From Phoebastria nigripes (taxonomy: Eukaryota; Chordata; Aves; Procellariiformes; Diomedeidae), in contig JAYKAV010003093.1 in the NCBI GenBank assembly GCA_035582835.1, forward strand, positions 131,323 to 195,322: 64,000 nucleotides of DNA, in the 5' to 3' direction. The position numbers were made by a program, and so were the translations under genes. The notes under the pieces were generated by a model, which was not told the DNA's origin, searched no databases, and saw only the letters and a program-made list of their open reading frames with translations. Positions 24,401 through 39,400 of this stretch are shown here, in pieces; the stretch's first letter is position 1; each line of letters begins with the position of its first letter.

Positions 24401-27400
24401 TGAGTACGGCGATTCCCTGGAGACTGGGCAAAGGGATTGGCCTCCCATCGCACTGCACAGAAAAGAAGGTAACATTAGTCTTAGCACAGCAGGAGACAGC
24501 CCCTCCTGCCAGAGCACATGCTCTAAGAACAGAAAACAGCCTGCACAGCTTAGTAATAAATTAATTCAGGTTTCTTCCAGTTTATTCTTGGCCTAGCAGA
24601 GTAGAACATATCAAAGGATATGTCTCATGAACCACCTCTCCTTTGGCAGACGTGGATTTTAGAGAGATATTGTTGCTTCTTTTCCCCAAGCAGGAATAGG
24701 GCACACCAGAGAGGCTTGGCAAAGCCTCTTGGTTTATTCCTCCAGAAAGGGGAATAGAACTTCTGAAACACCTATGCAGTCTGCTGTGATGAGGGTCTCC
24801 TCCTGCAAGCTACCTGTTTATGCTGTACGTGACCCATACAAGAATATTTCTTTTCCAGTTTGATGCACATTATAGCGTAGTTAAATTAAAAGCTTGCCAC
24901 TGCACCTACTATCTAAAATGATGTGTTCACATGAGATACCACATATAACAATCTTATCTATCCTGAATACTGAGTTGGGGACAGCTAATACTTTCCAGCA
25001 GGAAGACACTTCCCTTACAGGCTCAGAATACAAGTTACCTTCCCGAACCTGGAAAAGCCACTTTTAGCTAGCTCAGGGTGAGATACAGCAAGTACATTGT
25101 ATCAGGTAGGCAAGGGAAACACCCTAACGTCACCACGCACAATCACCATGCCAAAGTCAAAGTGCCTGAAGGAGATGCAATTAGGCATCCCAGTTTCAGC
25201 AACAGAAGGGCATGCTAATTCCTCACCTCCAGCAAGACCTTCTGCTCCAGGTTTTTATATGTTCTGTGTAGCAGCTCCTTGGTCCCCAATACTCCGTACC
25301 ACATCATGTTTTTAGTACGACTTCTAAGGGGGCAAATCAAAAGAGAAAAAGTTAGCATAAGCATTTACCTTTTTACTTAGAGGTAAAAAACCCCCATGTT
25401 GAAATGGTACCTCCTATGTCCTAAAACACAAAGGTGCTTTGCTTCCAAAAGGGTCAAGCACTCAAAATGGTCATTGCTTGTGCTAGGAAACTACTCTCCT
25501 TTAAATAAATGTCAGATACGAATTAAGGATGATTGAGTAACATACATTACCAGAAACATACACAGATTCCCCTGGCACAGAACTTGTCAATCTCATACAC
25601 CAGGACATCAACAGCGTTTTCCAGTATTAGCTCAAGTATAACAAATGTACCAATCCCAGGCTACACAAAGCATCCTGTAGTTTCCCAGGTATTCAAAAGG
25701 CCAAAACCTGTGGTTTGTATCAAGTTAGAATCAAGGCCCCCGTGGCATTTAAAGCTGAGATGTGATTCTCTTATAGCTAAATAGCAAGCCCAGGAGAAAA
25801 ATCTGAGTGAGATCATGAAGTAAACAGAACCAATGCACTAAATCCACACCGATGTAGCTACTCAAAGATCTTATACCAGCCACAACAGCATAACGAACTA
25901 GTAATAAATTAGTAGCTAATCTCCTCCATCGTGATTTCAAGCCTTGAAGGAGGATTATGCTGACAAGATTGACAATATACCTATTCAGCACACTTGTGCA
26001 CAATCGGCTTCAAAATCGCACAGAAACATAAAGTGGTTTCAGTCACTTCTGGCAGTAGCCAAAGGTCAGCCAAAGCCAAACCCACCTGCATTTCTCTGGG
26101 TGCTCATCACGTTTGTTGTTGAAGTCCAAAGAAATCTTTGCATCCAGTCCAATTCCAAAGTAATTATTCATGACACACTTCTCTGTGTAACATTCACTGC
26201 CAAACAAAAGAACAAAACTCCCATTCCTAAGTCTACGTACCATTTGGTATACATCTCACATGCCCCCTCTGGCTACCTCATAATTCTCTTGCACAAAAAG
26301 GTGAAGAACAAGAAGGCTGTACACCAAGGTGCTCTGATAAGCACTGCTGGGAACTGCCTAAAACCCAACAGGAATACCATAAAAGTGGCTATTGAGTGGA
26401 GGTCCCTGGCCTGCAGCCCTGTCTGTAAGACTTCACAGCTGCAAGATTTGCAGAGCAATTCTCCCCTTGCCACAGAAACATACTCAGAAGCCTACACCCC
26501 ATTTACAAAAAGCTATGTTGCTGGTCACTGGCATTGTGTAAAAGGTCTCACAAAACATTAGCAATGCTAATTGATATATAAATACACACACACACATAAA
26601 CATATATATATATACAAGGTGTTACCTACAGAGAGCCTGACAAATGAGCTCGAAAGTGTCAGCTACTCATCTCAGGGGCACTGAATCCCATGAAAAAACC
26701 TTAAAGTCTGTATCATTGGATTTTTACTGTTAAACAGTTCAGCAGAAACAACCTGGGAAAGTCTTCACATCACATTTTCCAACTGCCTCCCCTGTTGTGA
26801 CCTGCCTATGACCATTCTCGGGCTTCCATGCTGTAAGGGTAGTGATTCCCACACAGGTTACTGTCTACTAACCGGAAGCTGGAGTCATCTCTTGAGTGTA
26901 GGAAGACTGATCTAGATTTCATTCTCACCTAAAACCTAAAAATCTTCTACTGTGAGTCAGATGTGTCACTGCATGTATAACTACATAAGCTGATCCTCAC
27001 TGGCACCCATCATATGAATTCATTTACATAACTCTGGGCTGCTGCAGTCCATTATTTAGCTCTATAAACTAATCTGCTTCTCTGCTGAGGTCCATTTGGA
27101 AACACCCACTCCATCCCTTCAACCTCCTGGGCATACTCACAGATTTTCAGGCTCAGAGTTAAAGGGATCAGCATGGATCAACAATCGGCTGATCACAGAG
27201 CTCCCAGGCAAAGAACCAGACATGCCAGCACGGATATCTGTAGAAACATTGACCACAGGGAAGAGTTCATTAATAATAAGCAGAAAACAGGTAACTTCAA
27301 TCTCAGAGACAAGACGACAGGGCAGACTATAACTCTTGTCATTCACTGTGGAAAGCAAATAGCAATAGCGCTTTCTTCCACTCCAGAAGGCTTAGCTCTC

Positions 27401-30400
27401 TGGAGAAGGGTTCCTGGGGCTGCCTGCAGGGTTTTTGATTGACAGGGTATCACCTAAGGCCAGCAGCACAGTTGTACAGACACATGGAAATGGGAAATAG
27501 GAGTGTATTCACTGCAGTAGCTTTTTTGTTCCAGGGTTAGACATGCAACATCCTTGCTTCAGTGAGTAGAGAGAGAGGATGTCGCCGGAACCAGGACAGA
27601 GGAGTAGGACTGAAGTTATTCTCAAAGTTGCTCAAGAATTACTGCCTCCTGCTTCTTAAATTATTAGCTGGCGACCCACAAACAGTAGATTTGTCAGAGA
27701 GAAAGAAATTACCTCCTTCCAGAAGAAACAATTTGAACAAGTAATTTGGGGGAAGAGGTGGAAGGACAGCACCACAGTAACGAGGACAAGTTGCTACACA
27801 AGATGTGGGAGGTGGGAATTCTGCTGGGTCTGTGCACCTCCAGTGACTTCAGCCTTCACATTGAAGGGACTGCTGCTCCCAGTCTATGGCTGCCACTCTT
27901 CAGAAACCTCCCTCAGCAGCATCCTATCAGTTTTCTCAAGGTTACTTTGAGCTCAGTGTCTCCTTGTAATTGGCATCTAAATTCTGCCACTGCACAGTGT
28001 TAATAAAAATCTGTGCCTAGGTCTCAGCTACAAACTGGAAACTATTACAGCTCCCTCCAACTGTCTCCACTTTTCAGCCCTAGTGGAAAGTTATCCACAA
28101 AGGGATTTCTCTCCAAGTGGACCCCGCACAAAAGGACATCAGGCAGGGCAATTTCGTGTTTTCATGTGGAGACTGCAGCCTGCGCTGCTGTCACCCATAC
28201 TCCAGTTGGCTGCCTCAATGGGAAGTGATGGGTGTTACGCTTACTTGGGTAGAGGATTTTTGTGTTCAGCATTGGCAAGTTGTCCCGGTTTCCTGTCGGG
28301 GGAGGAAGAGATGCAGAGCTGCCCAGTGACAAACTTCCTTTGTTTATTAGTCTTTCGCAAGGAGACTTGGATGCTGTAAAACACAACACAAACATGGCTA
28401 TTGACAAACATAATGCTGTGATTCAGACCAGCACATAGCAGCACAGCCCAAGCAGCAAGACTGGGTGAGGAATCACTCAATAGCAAAACAGTCTAGCCAC
28501 CATAAAACAAAGAGTTGACAGAACCAGTCATTAAGAGACAGAGATGTGGCATATGTGCAGCCAGAAAACCTCACAGATTGGCGGTATGAAAATGCCACAT
28601 GCAAATATTAGAAATGGAGACGAGAAAAAGCTGGTGCCAGCAGCACAACAGACAGGGTATTTGGCTCCCAATCAATACTCAGATAAGTTCCAAATATATT
28701 TGCAGTGATCGGGGATCTCTCACAAATTACTGACATAACAGTTACTAAAGCAAACTGGCTTCCATTCTCCATCATCTGCAAAGGATGGCAGGGGCTTACA
28801 GGGAAATGTCATCAGGTAGATGACATGAAAAATGCTCAAGACCGTCCTTGTCCAAGCACTGAAAGCCAAGAGAACTCAGATTACTGGCTAAGGTGCAAGA
28901 AAATTTCTGAATCCTTGGCTCCATATGCTAAGATCATGGACCAGCCATCAGAGATGCAGCAAAAAGTGGGGTGTATGATGCACAGGCTAGAGCATAGAAA
29001 CATGCAAGGCCTGGCATCTGAAGAGCGGTCATTCAAAAATTAGAGAAAAAGAGAACTTGGAAGGTAATACACTTAACACCTCCCTCACTTTTTACAACTA
29101 ACAGAATCGTAATTCACAGGCAAGATCTGCATGGTGACAGCCCCAGAGCAGTACCTTTCCGCTGGCTCCTCCCTTTGGACACTCCATAGCTGCTGCTGTG
29201 TGATGACTGCAGGGAGATTTTATCCTCATTCCTCAGCTCCTTGCCCTCCTCAGAGGCTGAGAGACTAAGGAGGAAGCCCTCTTGCTCCTGGGTCTGGGCA
29301 TTCTGCTCATCTACAGCTGTAAGGAGAGAGAAAGTAGGTGAGTGCCTCACAGCTCTTCCAGCACGGAACACCTCCCACTGATGTAAATAACAACAGGATG
29401 GGACTCTAAAGGCCCTGATTCCTTAAAGGAAAGAACAGGAATAACAAAAAGCTTTCCTATATCGTTTGTCTCAACTAAGCTCTGCTCTGGAGAGCTTTTG
29501 GAACTGGGCTGGCTTAGCCTCCTGTTTTCTTTGCTGAGCTCTTTAGCAGAGAAGCTCTAAATAGAAGTGTCCACCTTTAATGCTACAGCCACTCAGAGAT
29601 GTAAACTGTGCTACAGATGATGGGCTTCCATTTATTTGCATTTAGATGTTGTCAGAAATTCTAACCAGATGGACGTTAAATGATAAATTTAATAAATTTT
29701 CTGTTTGCTTAATCTGTACTGGGGCAATAGGATAAGCCAGTCAAAAAGGGCACTTAGACACATATAATCGGGAGGAAGAAAATAGCAGTTGGTAAAAAAC
29801 AATACAAACAAAGGAAAGAATTAGATTACATACTTTGGAAGAAGAAAAACAGTTTGGAGTAGTTGAACAAATACATTTGAAATGTAACTGGAGTCCACCC
29901 AAGAGCTGGTAAGAATTAAATGCTAGCATGTTGCCTAAAGAAATCAGAACTTCCTTTGCACGTAATCAATAGGCCTTCCTCCCCAGCAACCCCTCACAGA
30001 GCACAGCTCTGTGAACAGCCCTGAGCTGATCTACCACTCACTGCCTTGGCAGGGGGACGAGCCCCACTTCTTTCAGCCTCTTCCCCTCCCTTGTGTTGAC
30101 TCGAGTTCATCAAAACTACCCACAAGGCAATCCAGCCCACTAGCCCAGCAGAAATATAAACTCTTCTTGCTGGATTAAGCAAATTGGTTGGGCTCCAAAA
30201 GAACTCCAACAAACATCAAACTGGCATAAGGTAAGCAGCAGCAAAGTGGGGCAGCAGTGAGGTCAAGACCTCTACTTCACCAGAAGCAGGCTGTTGGCCC
30301 AACTTCCATCGTCTCGTATAACTTCACCTTCAGGATAGGTTGTATACAATATTGCAGTGCTGGAAATCCAAGCAACATTGCAATGATCTGTAACTGACTA

Positions 30401-33400
30401 CACAGTCAGTACATTTAGTGTACATTTAGGTGTGCATGGATATCACATCTGCAACTTCAATCCTTTTATCTCCAGTAATAAGTGGTTAAGTACTTCCTTT
30501 GGTCTAAGTTAAACCACTGAGCTTATGACTAACATCTGGGAGACCGACGCCTTTCGAAGGAAATGAAACTTTGAGCTACGGGTGTGAGTGGCTGGAGAGA
30601 GATAAGGGTCAAGATGTGGAGAAGAGGGTCACCCGCCTAGGAAGTTACATTGGAACAGAATTGATTTGCATCAAGGTGAAGTATTATAACATTTTCCCAG
30701 TGACAAAGCTAGTTTAAGAAGTTTCTGCCCTCTCTTGCAGTTGTACCACTGCACTGTTTTGCTGGGCTGTAAAGAGATTTCTGAAACAATCGAAGTTAAA
30801 ATACTTAAAATACTTTCTTCCCAAGTATTTTCAGATCTGTTTTACAGCAAGGCCACACAAACAGTTGCGCTGACACAATTGTGGTATGGGTGGGGACAGA
30901 CAGGAAACGCAAATGAACAGAGTGTGGGAGGGTAGTAACTTCCTAAACCACCCCTACGGGAGAGAACATACCTTGAACTTCAGGCTCATTTACCAAGCAA
31001 TATTTCAAACAGGTGGGCTTGGCAGAGATGATACCGAAACTAAATAGCCAGGCTTACTGAATAGCTTCTCTAGCTCAGGAAAGTGGTTTTTAATAAAGAA
31101 CCCTACTCCCCTCTGGAATAAAGGAAATTTATACTTCTCAAGAGCCTGTAACAAGTCACAAGCAGGACTCCTAACAGGTTACCTTTTTCTGCATGCTCTA
31201 TTATCTGACGAATGGCTTTTTTCAAGCTGTTGGCTCTCAACATGAGCTGTTCTCGGGGGCGAAATATCTGGGGCCGTGCAGTACATGATGAGCCCACTGA
31301 CCGGTCACTAGAAGAATCACAAGCACTGCCTGGCCCATCACCATCTTCGGTTTCCTCTGCAATGGTGGGAGGAGGGTTTGGCAGAGATGATGATGCTTGA
31401 GATTCATCATTCAGTGTCTTCAGCAATGAGTCCAGTTTCTCCTTCAGGACAGAGCACTACAAAGCGAAGAAGAACATTTGAGTAGAGCTAACAGTAGACT
31501 GGGTAGCTCATTCTTTTAGTACTTGCTGATCTGCTGCTGTCCTAGTTCTCTGAAAACAGAGCAGTTTTCCACTTCAGAAGTAGAAACCCAAACAATTTTT
31601 CCAGTTTTACCTTCCTGGCCATGACCTCTGATTCCTCTGAGCTTTCTGTTGCCTTCTCATAGGCTTTCCCTACTCGAGCCACAAAATCCTTCACTGTCTC
31701 ACAAAGCACCCTAGACAAAGAAGGCAGTGAAAACAAAGTCATGCAAGGATTGTCTCAGGATTTTCACAGTGCAACTTTCACTTAGAGCAGTTCTCCTGTA
31801 AGTACTCACTTGGCTGAGGAGATGACCACTGAGTGTTGGTCAGAAGTCAAAATTTTGGACAAATGAGCAGCCACAGAGTCTTCATAGAAGAGAATCTTCT
31901 GCACCTAGTGACAGGTAGAAACAAGCCACTGGGCTGCTGCTTCCCAACATTACAACATATGCTGTGTAACCCTGCCTCCCCAGAGAGTACCTATCATTCT
32001 ACAGGTTCCTTTTCCCTGGAAAAGTTCTCTGCTCCAGGGCTCAGTTACCCACTGAAGATCTGAATCTGATGAAGAAACTAATTCTGAACCTAGAAATCAT
32101 CAGCAGTGCAGTTCTTAAGAGTCTCTGATTAACTATGGATCTAAAATTGGTTTTTTACAGTTCTTACAACTGCTATGCAGCTTTCCACAATTTCAACAAC
32201 ATGATGTCATAACAGCAGATAAAAGTCGATCATTTCCTCTCTGTCCTGTTCCAAAGCATTTTCCTCCCATTCCCCATTACGGTTGTTGACTCTGGTAACC
32301 CAACCTCCATCCTTCTCCATAATACTTCATTGACTTAAAGACCCAGGATCTTTGTAGCTCCTGCTTCACCCAAGTCATAGCTCAGGCCTGCTCCATTTGA
32401 ACTCAACCACTGCCCCCTATCTTGTCTGTTCTGAGGCCATTGCTCCCAGTCCCCTGCCCTCTGCATCTCATGAAGTACCTCAGAATCCTCACTGAAATCT
32501 TCAGTGACTGTGGAAGTGGAGGCCTGGCGAGGGAGTTTGGTTTCATACACCATGATGCTCCACCTGTTGAAAAGGAGACATCATAGCTGTCACTACAATG
32601 CAGATGATTTCCTCCTTTATCCAAAGGATGTAACAGTTTAGAACCTCAAGCAGAACAAATTGCACTTTGGCAGGGGCATGACTGACGTAAGGAAGCCATA
32701 GGGTTGCAGTGGAACTGCAGAGGGGCTGAACTGCGGGAAGAGGAAGGGATGACACTATGAACAAGTATCCTACAGCGCAAGGACCTTCTCTGTACTTCTT
32801 CCCTCTCTCACAGAAATTCTATAGGCATTACTTGATTCAACGTAACAGATGCCAAGATGCAACTCTAAAGACAAGAAGCAATTTTAAATGTACAAAGATA
32901 TATAGGCAATATCAATACTAGGGGTAAAGATGTCCATTTCTGCATTCAGCTTTCATTACCAAGCCAAACTCAAGATAAATTGGTTGAAATTTACCAAGAA
33001 AAAAATTAGCTTAAAAAAATAAATCATGACTGTAAGGCTGTCAAATTCCATCGACAAGAACTCTGGAACACAAGAGAGGACACTGGACATAAGACAATTT
33101 CACGCATTACTATCCTGCAGCAGTGACATAGAAAGCCTGACCACCTTTTGTTGCTAAAGGGTGACAGAGAAAAAACGTTAACTGGCATTAGTAAGAAGTC
33201 CAGCAGCTGGGTAGAATCAAGAACTGCCCAGTTCTCCTGGAAGGGTATTTTCACACAACTCTTGAGCAGGGGAGGATGTTAGTGATGGTTATTCACCTGT
33301 CCAACATTTTGGTACTGGCCCTCTCCAGCTTCTCCAGGATCTGCGGGAGCTGGGTATCATCATCACAAGCAGACCCCCAGCCTAACACACGGGCAAGGTC

Positions 33401-36400
33401 ATTCCCTGTTCCCAAGGGCAGCACTCCCAGCTGGCACTGCATTAGAGAAAAGGAAATAAAAACTAATATTCAAATGGGAAAACACAAGCCACAAACAGCC
33501 ACAAGTAACATGACTGATTCCTTACACAGACCAGTCACTGAGAAACAGCTAGTCCCAGGGGGAGGAGAAAGTAATTGGATGGGGAAAACAGCCAGAAGAA
33601 CATGCAAGTAAGGGAAAAATTTCCTCTACTTTTAAGTTATTAATTGAGAGAGGAGTGTATTACAGCTACCATCTCGAGAAGCATCTTACTAAAAGTAACC
33701 ACTTCTACAGATGTATTTATTTAACCATCAGGTGGTGCTATTGCTTTTTCTGTAAAATTAGCATAGACATCTCCAAGACAAAATGGAAACAAGTTAAACA
33801 CTATGATACCTCTACTCCAATGAAGTTTCTGTCTATCCCAGGACTCAGAAACACCACCACCATGAGAATTAAAGGGAATAGGTGAGGAGCAGTAGCCTTG
33901 TGGAACTCCCAGTTTTCTAACTGCAGCCCTTTCTGAGTGTAAGTCTCTGCTGGCAATGGAGCAGGAGTAACTCAGAGCTACTCCAAAAGCTGGGTCTTGT
34001 AAGAGGGAGTTGTGGGGGACCAATGGAGATAGGAATAATGAATTAGTCTGGTACTGCTTCTTGCAGAAAACTACTGCAAGAACACTGCTGTGGTAAGCTT
34101 TCAGCAGCTTCAGTCCTGGGGCAAACTATATCTATATGATCAAAGAAAGTCCTCTTCAACCCATGCTGTTGTTATTCCTTCATTCTTTCATTCAACCAAG
34201 CTCGTTGGGCAGGTACCTGCTTGTGAAGATTGAGGCTATCAATTTCGGAGAGAACCCAGCCAACACTGCCGTCCCCACCGCAAACTAGAATCCGGAAGGT
34301 GTCAAATTTCTGGAATAAGCGTAAACTACAGAGAAGGGAAAGAAAAAAGCAAGAAAGAAGAACAATCAGCAATAGAAAGAAATGATAAACAATTCCAATC
34401 TAGGTAATAAACATGGCAGATTTGCTTAAAGTAGGCTCTGATTTTGCAATGAATATGGGCCACTGTCAGATTACAGATGAATTAAAATTATTATAAATAA
34501 GGAATTATAAATACAGCTAGGCAATTTACAATGGCTATTCACTACAGAAATATGTCCCAGACACACTCCTCTACTGAAGCAGGGCACTTTTGTCTGAACA
34601 GAAGAGGAAACAAGCATGTGATAGCTCATTATCCACTGAATTAATTCCTTTTTGCAGATTTGCTGTGTTCAGCCTAACACTAGTTATTTGTCACTGTTTG
34701 GAGTGGTCTGATGTCACTGCCTTCACACTCAAGGCCACACCAATTAAAGTAAAGCTTGAGGAGTGGGAACTTTATGCAGTCATTCAGTAAACAGACAACT
34801 GTAAGAGGATGTAAAGCCTCACAAGCTTTAGTCCTTCCTCTGGGAAAGCAACATAAACAATGCTCTAGCACCTTGTCTGTCCTGCAGGCAGGCAAACAAC
34901 TCACCAAAAAGACAAGTGTGAATTTCTCTATTCACCCTTTTCAGAATACTAAAAACAACCTCTCCTTAAGCTGTTTGAAACTGTCCTTCTTACTGAACAT
35001 CTTCCAGAACTACTGCCTGCTTTTATTTTGGTTTTGTGTGTGTATATATATATATATTTATTATTATTACCTAAACAGGATTTACTGTAGTACATGAAAA
35101 TCCTTATTTCTTCAAGCACTGTTGACACATGAAAAATGTCTATCAGAAATGACAACAACTTATGGTACAGTTTGACTGGCACCAGTTGAGAATATTTAAA
35201 TTATTAAGAAGCAGCCTTTACTCTGTACCACCATTTCCTTTTTAAGAAAGCAAACAAGAGCAGCTGTTTTAGAAGTGTGCACCACAGCTTGAGAAAATAA
35301 TTGATTCCCTCTCTTCCCTTCTCTCCTGCTTAAAAGCAGAATTCCTCTCCACAGTCAGTCCAACTGGGGAGGGGAAGTAGAAAACTATTTAATTTTAAAA
35401 GTTTTCTATAAATTATTTATCAGCCAAACACATCCCCTGGACAGCATACTGCAGTTTTAAAGGCCAGTGTTTTACAACGCACTATGGCAAGAAACCACAA
35501 CAGTTCTCAGGAAAGCAGAACCTAATGGTCACTCATCCAGGAGCGGACACTCCCAGATTTAGCACCCTGCATCTACAGGTCCTAGTCATAGACTTTGAGT
35601 CACATTTAGAAAAATATGAAGGAAATTCACCTTGTGTTGGCTCTTATTATAAGAAGCACAAAATGGGCTTCATGACAAAAGTTACTCAAATCCGATGCAA
35701 CAGAGACACATTTGGAGGGAGCAAACTAGAGACCAATTTTTTTTTTTTTTTTAAACAGAGTTGCAGAAATACACTAAAGGAATTTATTCCACAGCGCTCA
35801 CTTTTTTTTTATCCATAGATATTCTAGTGTAATCTGGTAAACAAGCCTGAAATGTCATCTAGATCCCAGGGCAGAACCAACTTTACCAAAAGCATTCATA
35901 AGAAATGTTTTCCTAATATCATCATAAAATCTTTAAGGGATGGAAGTTTCACATACTTCCCAGGTAAGTTATTTCTGGATAAATCTCATTTTGACAATAT
36001 TCATTTGCTATCTATGACATTTGTCTGTTCACCCAATTTAACTCAAGTTAGCTCTCGTTAACAGTACATCAGGATGCCTGTTACAAGTCTGTTTGCTGAC
36101 AAGTTTTCTTCTGGATTCAAGCTTTCCATGCTTGGTCTTCTTCCAGGGGAGTGTTTCTGGAATTCGCCCCAAACCCCTCAAGCTGTCCTGCTGTTACTGA
36201 TGAATGGAAATAATAACCTTTTTCAACAACATTTTTGGTTTTAGCTAATCAATAACACTAAACACAGAGAGAGGAAAACCCCTACAACCTTCATGTGTGT
36301 TCAGCCTTCTCTGAGGAATAGGTTCTTTGTTATATTTGAGGATGAGCTTATAATCAAATAAATCACTCGTACTTTTCTGGTATTTACAAGGAATGTGTGC

Positions 36401-39400
36401 CTCCATAGAATATCTGCTTACCCAAGGTGAGGCCCTCCATTCATGAGGTCAAAGACCTGGGCTGGATTCAGTAGCTGTTTGAATCTTCGTAGAAATTTTA
36501 CACCTTGGTTGTCTCCACTTTTTGAGTTGACAAAGACCAACAAAGGGCTTGTGCAAGAAGGGGGACAAGTAGCTTTCCAGAAACCTGTCGGGGAAAAGGG
36601 AAGGGAAAGGGAGGAAAAGCCAAGAGATGTGAAGCTGCCCACGGAGATGGAGTGAGAAAAAAAACAACACCCCACACCCCAGCACAGCTATGAAGAAGCT
36701 AATGCTTTCCTTGTGCTTATGGCACTCGCTGGGTAAATGCCAAATGCGCACAGCCCTGAATCCAGCACAAACCACACCTCGTGCTGCCAAATGTCACACT
36801 TATCTCCTAGCAGTATGCCAAAATTTTCAGCTTCCCCAACCTTCCCAAACTGCTTCTGCAATATAGTTGTTCTCAATAAACTTTAACAGCTGCAGCTCAG
36901 CAAATACTGACGTTACAGGGTAATAAACTGAATGCAAAAGCAAAGCAAACAGTTCACTGCCATACTTCAGCAATATCTTCCAGTTTGGAATTTCAGCAAC
37001 ACCAGAAAGCAGAATTTTCAGTTTACAGAGTCTGGCAGTAATAGTGTTAGCTGAATGGACTGTGACTGAGAGGAAGATAAAGAAGGCACTACTTACTAGC
37101 GATACTTACCATCTGAATCAATGCTGTTAAGAGCAGTAGGAGGAATGACAGATACTTTGCACAGCCCAAGAGGGCACTTGTTTGGTAACAACTCTTTACA
37201 TGCTGTGTGTACCTGAAAACACCAAGAAAAAACATTCATTCAGACTCTTTTGGGTACTGTGGTATAACTCATAAAGCCACCCAACAAGAGGTTGTAAAGG
37301 AAGAGTAAGAAAGGAAGAAAGGGAGAATCCAAGGAAATGTCAATCGATAAAGTTATTTTAAGAATGATCTAATCAGAGTCTTCTACTAATTCTCCTCTTT
37401 CCATTAGTATGTACTTTTTCTGCCATTTGAATTTATGAGACTAGCACTTTGAGTGCTGAGAGGACCAGGTAACAGCTTATGTGGCTTTAAGAGCCTTCAG
37501 GCATTCTGCTTTCAAAATCCTAGCCTCAGTTGAGAGATCAAAAGTAGCAACAAAAGAAAAAGCTGGGAATCCAAGAAAACAAGAAAGCAAAAAACAAAGC
37601 AGGAAGACATGAGGGACGTAAGAGGTAAGAGAAGAAGGGATTAATAAAGCCACCCAAAAAAGGAAATACGAAGTAGAGTAGGGCACTTCAGTTTCTGGTA
37701 CATGAAGACTGCAAGATAGAAAGGTTTGCTTGGAGTTTGAGCCCCTGCCCCCACATTATAAAGACATATTTTGTGACACTTCTTTTATTAATCTTATAGA
37801 CAACTGGAAACATAGCAAGATCTGCATCGCTGCAGTGGTTAGGCAAGAGAAACCTATTGCAATGGGAAGGGTAATTCCTATTATTAAAATAGCTTAGTAT
37901 TCTTTATCATCTTTTTTTGTTGTACCTTTCCAACTTGTAGAAATGACAAAAAATGGCTCCTTAAAATCCAACACCTCCCATGCCTGAGGCATTGATTCAT
38001 ATTTAGTGTAATTAGATTCTTCTATGAAAGCCCACTATCAAAAGAAAATGAGCTTGCAGAGAAGCCAGATACTTATTTCAGGTCTTACTTTTATGCATCA
38101 CAGTGATACTTTTCAGCACAAATCTAAATTTCTCCCTCTTGCAGGCTGTTTATCATCTGGAGAAAGAACAATAAAGTCCTTCATGGCAAATACTGACAGC
38201 ATGGTTAGAGATTTCATTTTAAGTAAAAGTCATTAAAAGAATTCACCAAAGAGCTGATCAAAGACTATCCCTTTACTGAAATGATCATGTTTATTCAACT
38301 CACCATGGCTTTGCACCAAAGACAGCGCCAGTCTTGCAAACGTAGGACACTGCCACAGGTTTTATCACACACAGTGCATTTGGCACTCACNGGCAGGTTT
38401 CCTTCCAACCACTGATGTGGCATCGAGATCTGCAAATGGTACAGAGGGAGAGAAGCAATATGGACTTTCCAGAGTGCAACTCAAGAGCGCAGGATGCACT
38501 GTGGCACTGAGACATACAGAGAGCCAAGTCTTTACATGCACTGTTTAAGGACAGCAAAGGCAATTTCTAGAAAACACCTGAGGACCTCTCCAACCACTCA
38601 TTTATCTTTCTTTTGCCAAAACTCAGACCAGGTTCCCCATGCCTCCAATTATTTAACCTCAACTCCCCTGGTCCATAGCAGGAGTCTCTTCCTATTAGGA
38701 GTCCTCACTACCCTGGTTGGACTTTTCACACAGAATCTCATGCTCTGACAGTAAAGGCCTTTCCCACATCGCTAACACATAAAGGCAGAATCTGCTATTT
38801 GTACAGTGAAGAAAGCTGTAGAGCACATGCCAGTGCTTCCACATCAAGATAAGGCTAGAAGAGTTAAGACTAACGCCTACCCCATCTTCATCCTCAATGA
38901 TATCCTTCCCGATAGAGGCCAGAGTTGTCCACTTGCAATTATTGGTTGCCCGCACAGCACACCGCTTGTGGGCTTTAAACTTGCACACTAGAGAGGAAGA
39001 GAAGAATATATTAATCCTGCCTCAGAACGTGTAATGTGGCAGTCTGTGCAAAAGCTTTCCCAAGTGACCATATTTGGCTCCAGAAGAAAGCATGGGCACA
39101 CACTACCCTTGTTAGCACTGCCAAAACTATCAGCTCTAAGCGTACTGAGTAAGATGAGCTAGCTATTAATCCTTGCCTTGTCACTTTTGCCAGCTGCTTG
39201 TACAAAGCTTAGTTATCACCTTGTTAAATTTGACATGATTTACATAGGCATACACTCCTGCATCCTTTTACACAGTGTGGGNGTAACCTCATTCACACTA
39301 GAAGTATGAGCTGTGCGCAGCCAGGCATGTCTGCTATGCCAAAGCTGAAAAAGAATAACCTCCTGGCATTCAAACACTTAACAAGGGTGTTCTTACAAAT

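Noticed and set aside
25944..26561. 205-codon plus-strand open frame
   Set aside because: Overlaps DGKD exon 19 in antisense; the conserved protein is on the minus strand, so this is a shadow frame.
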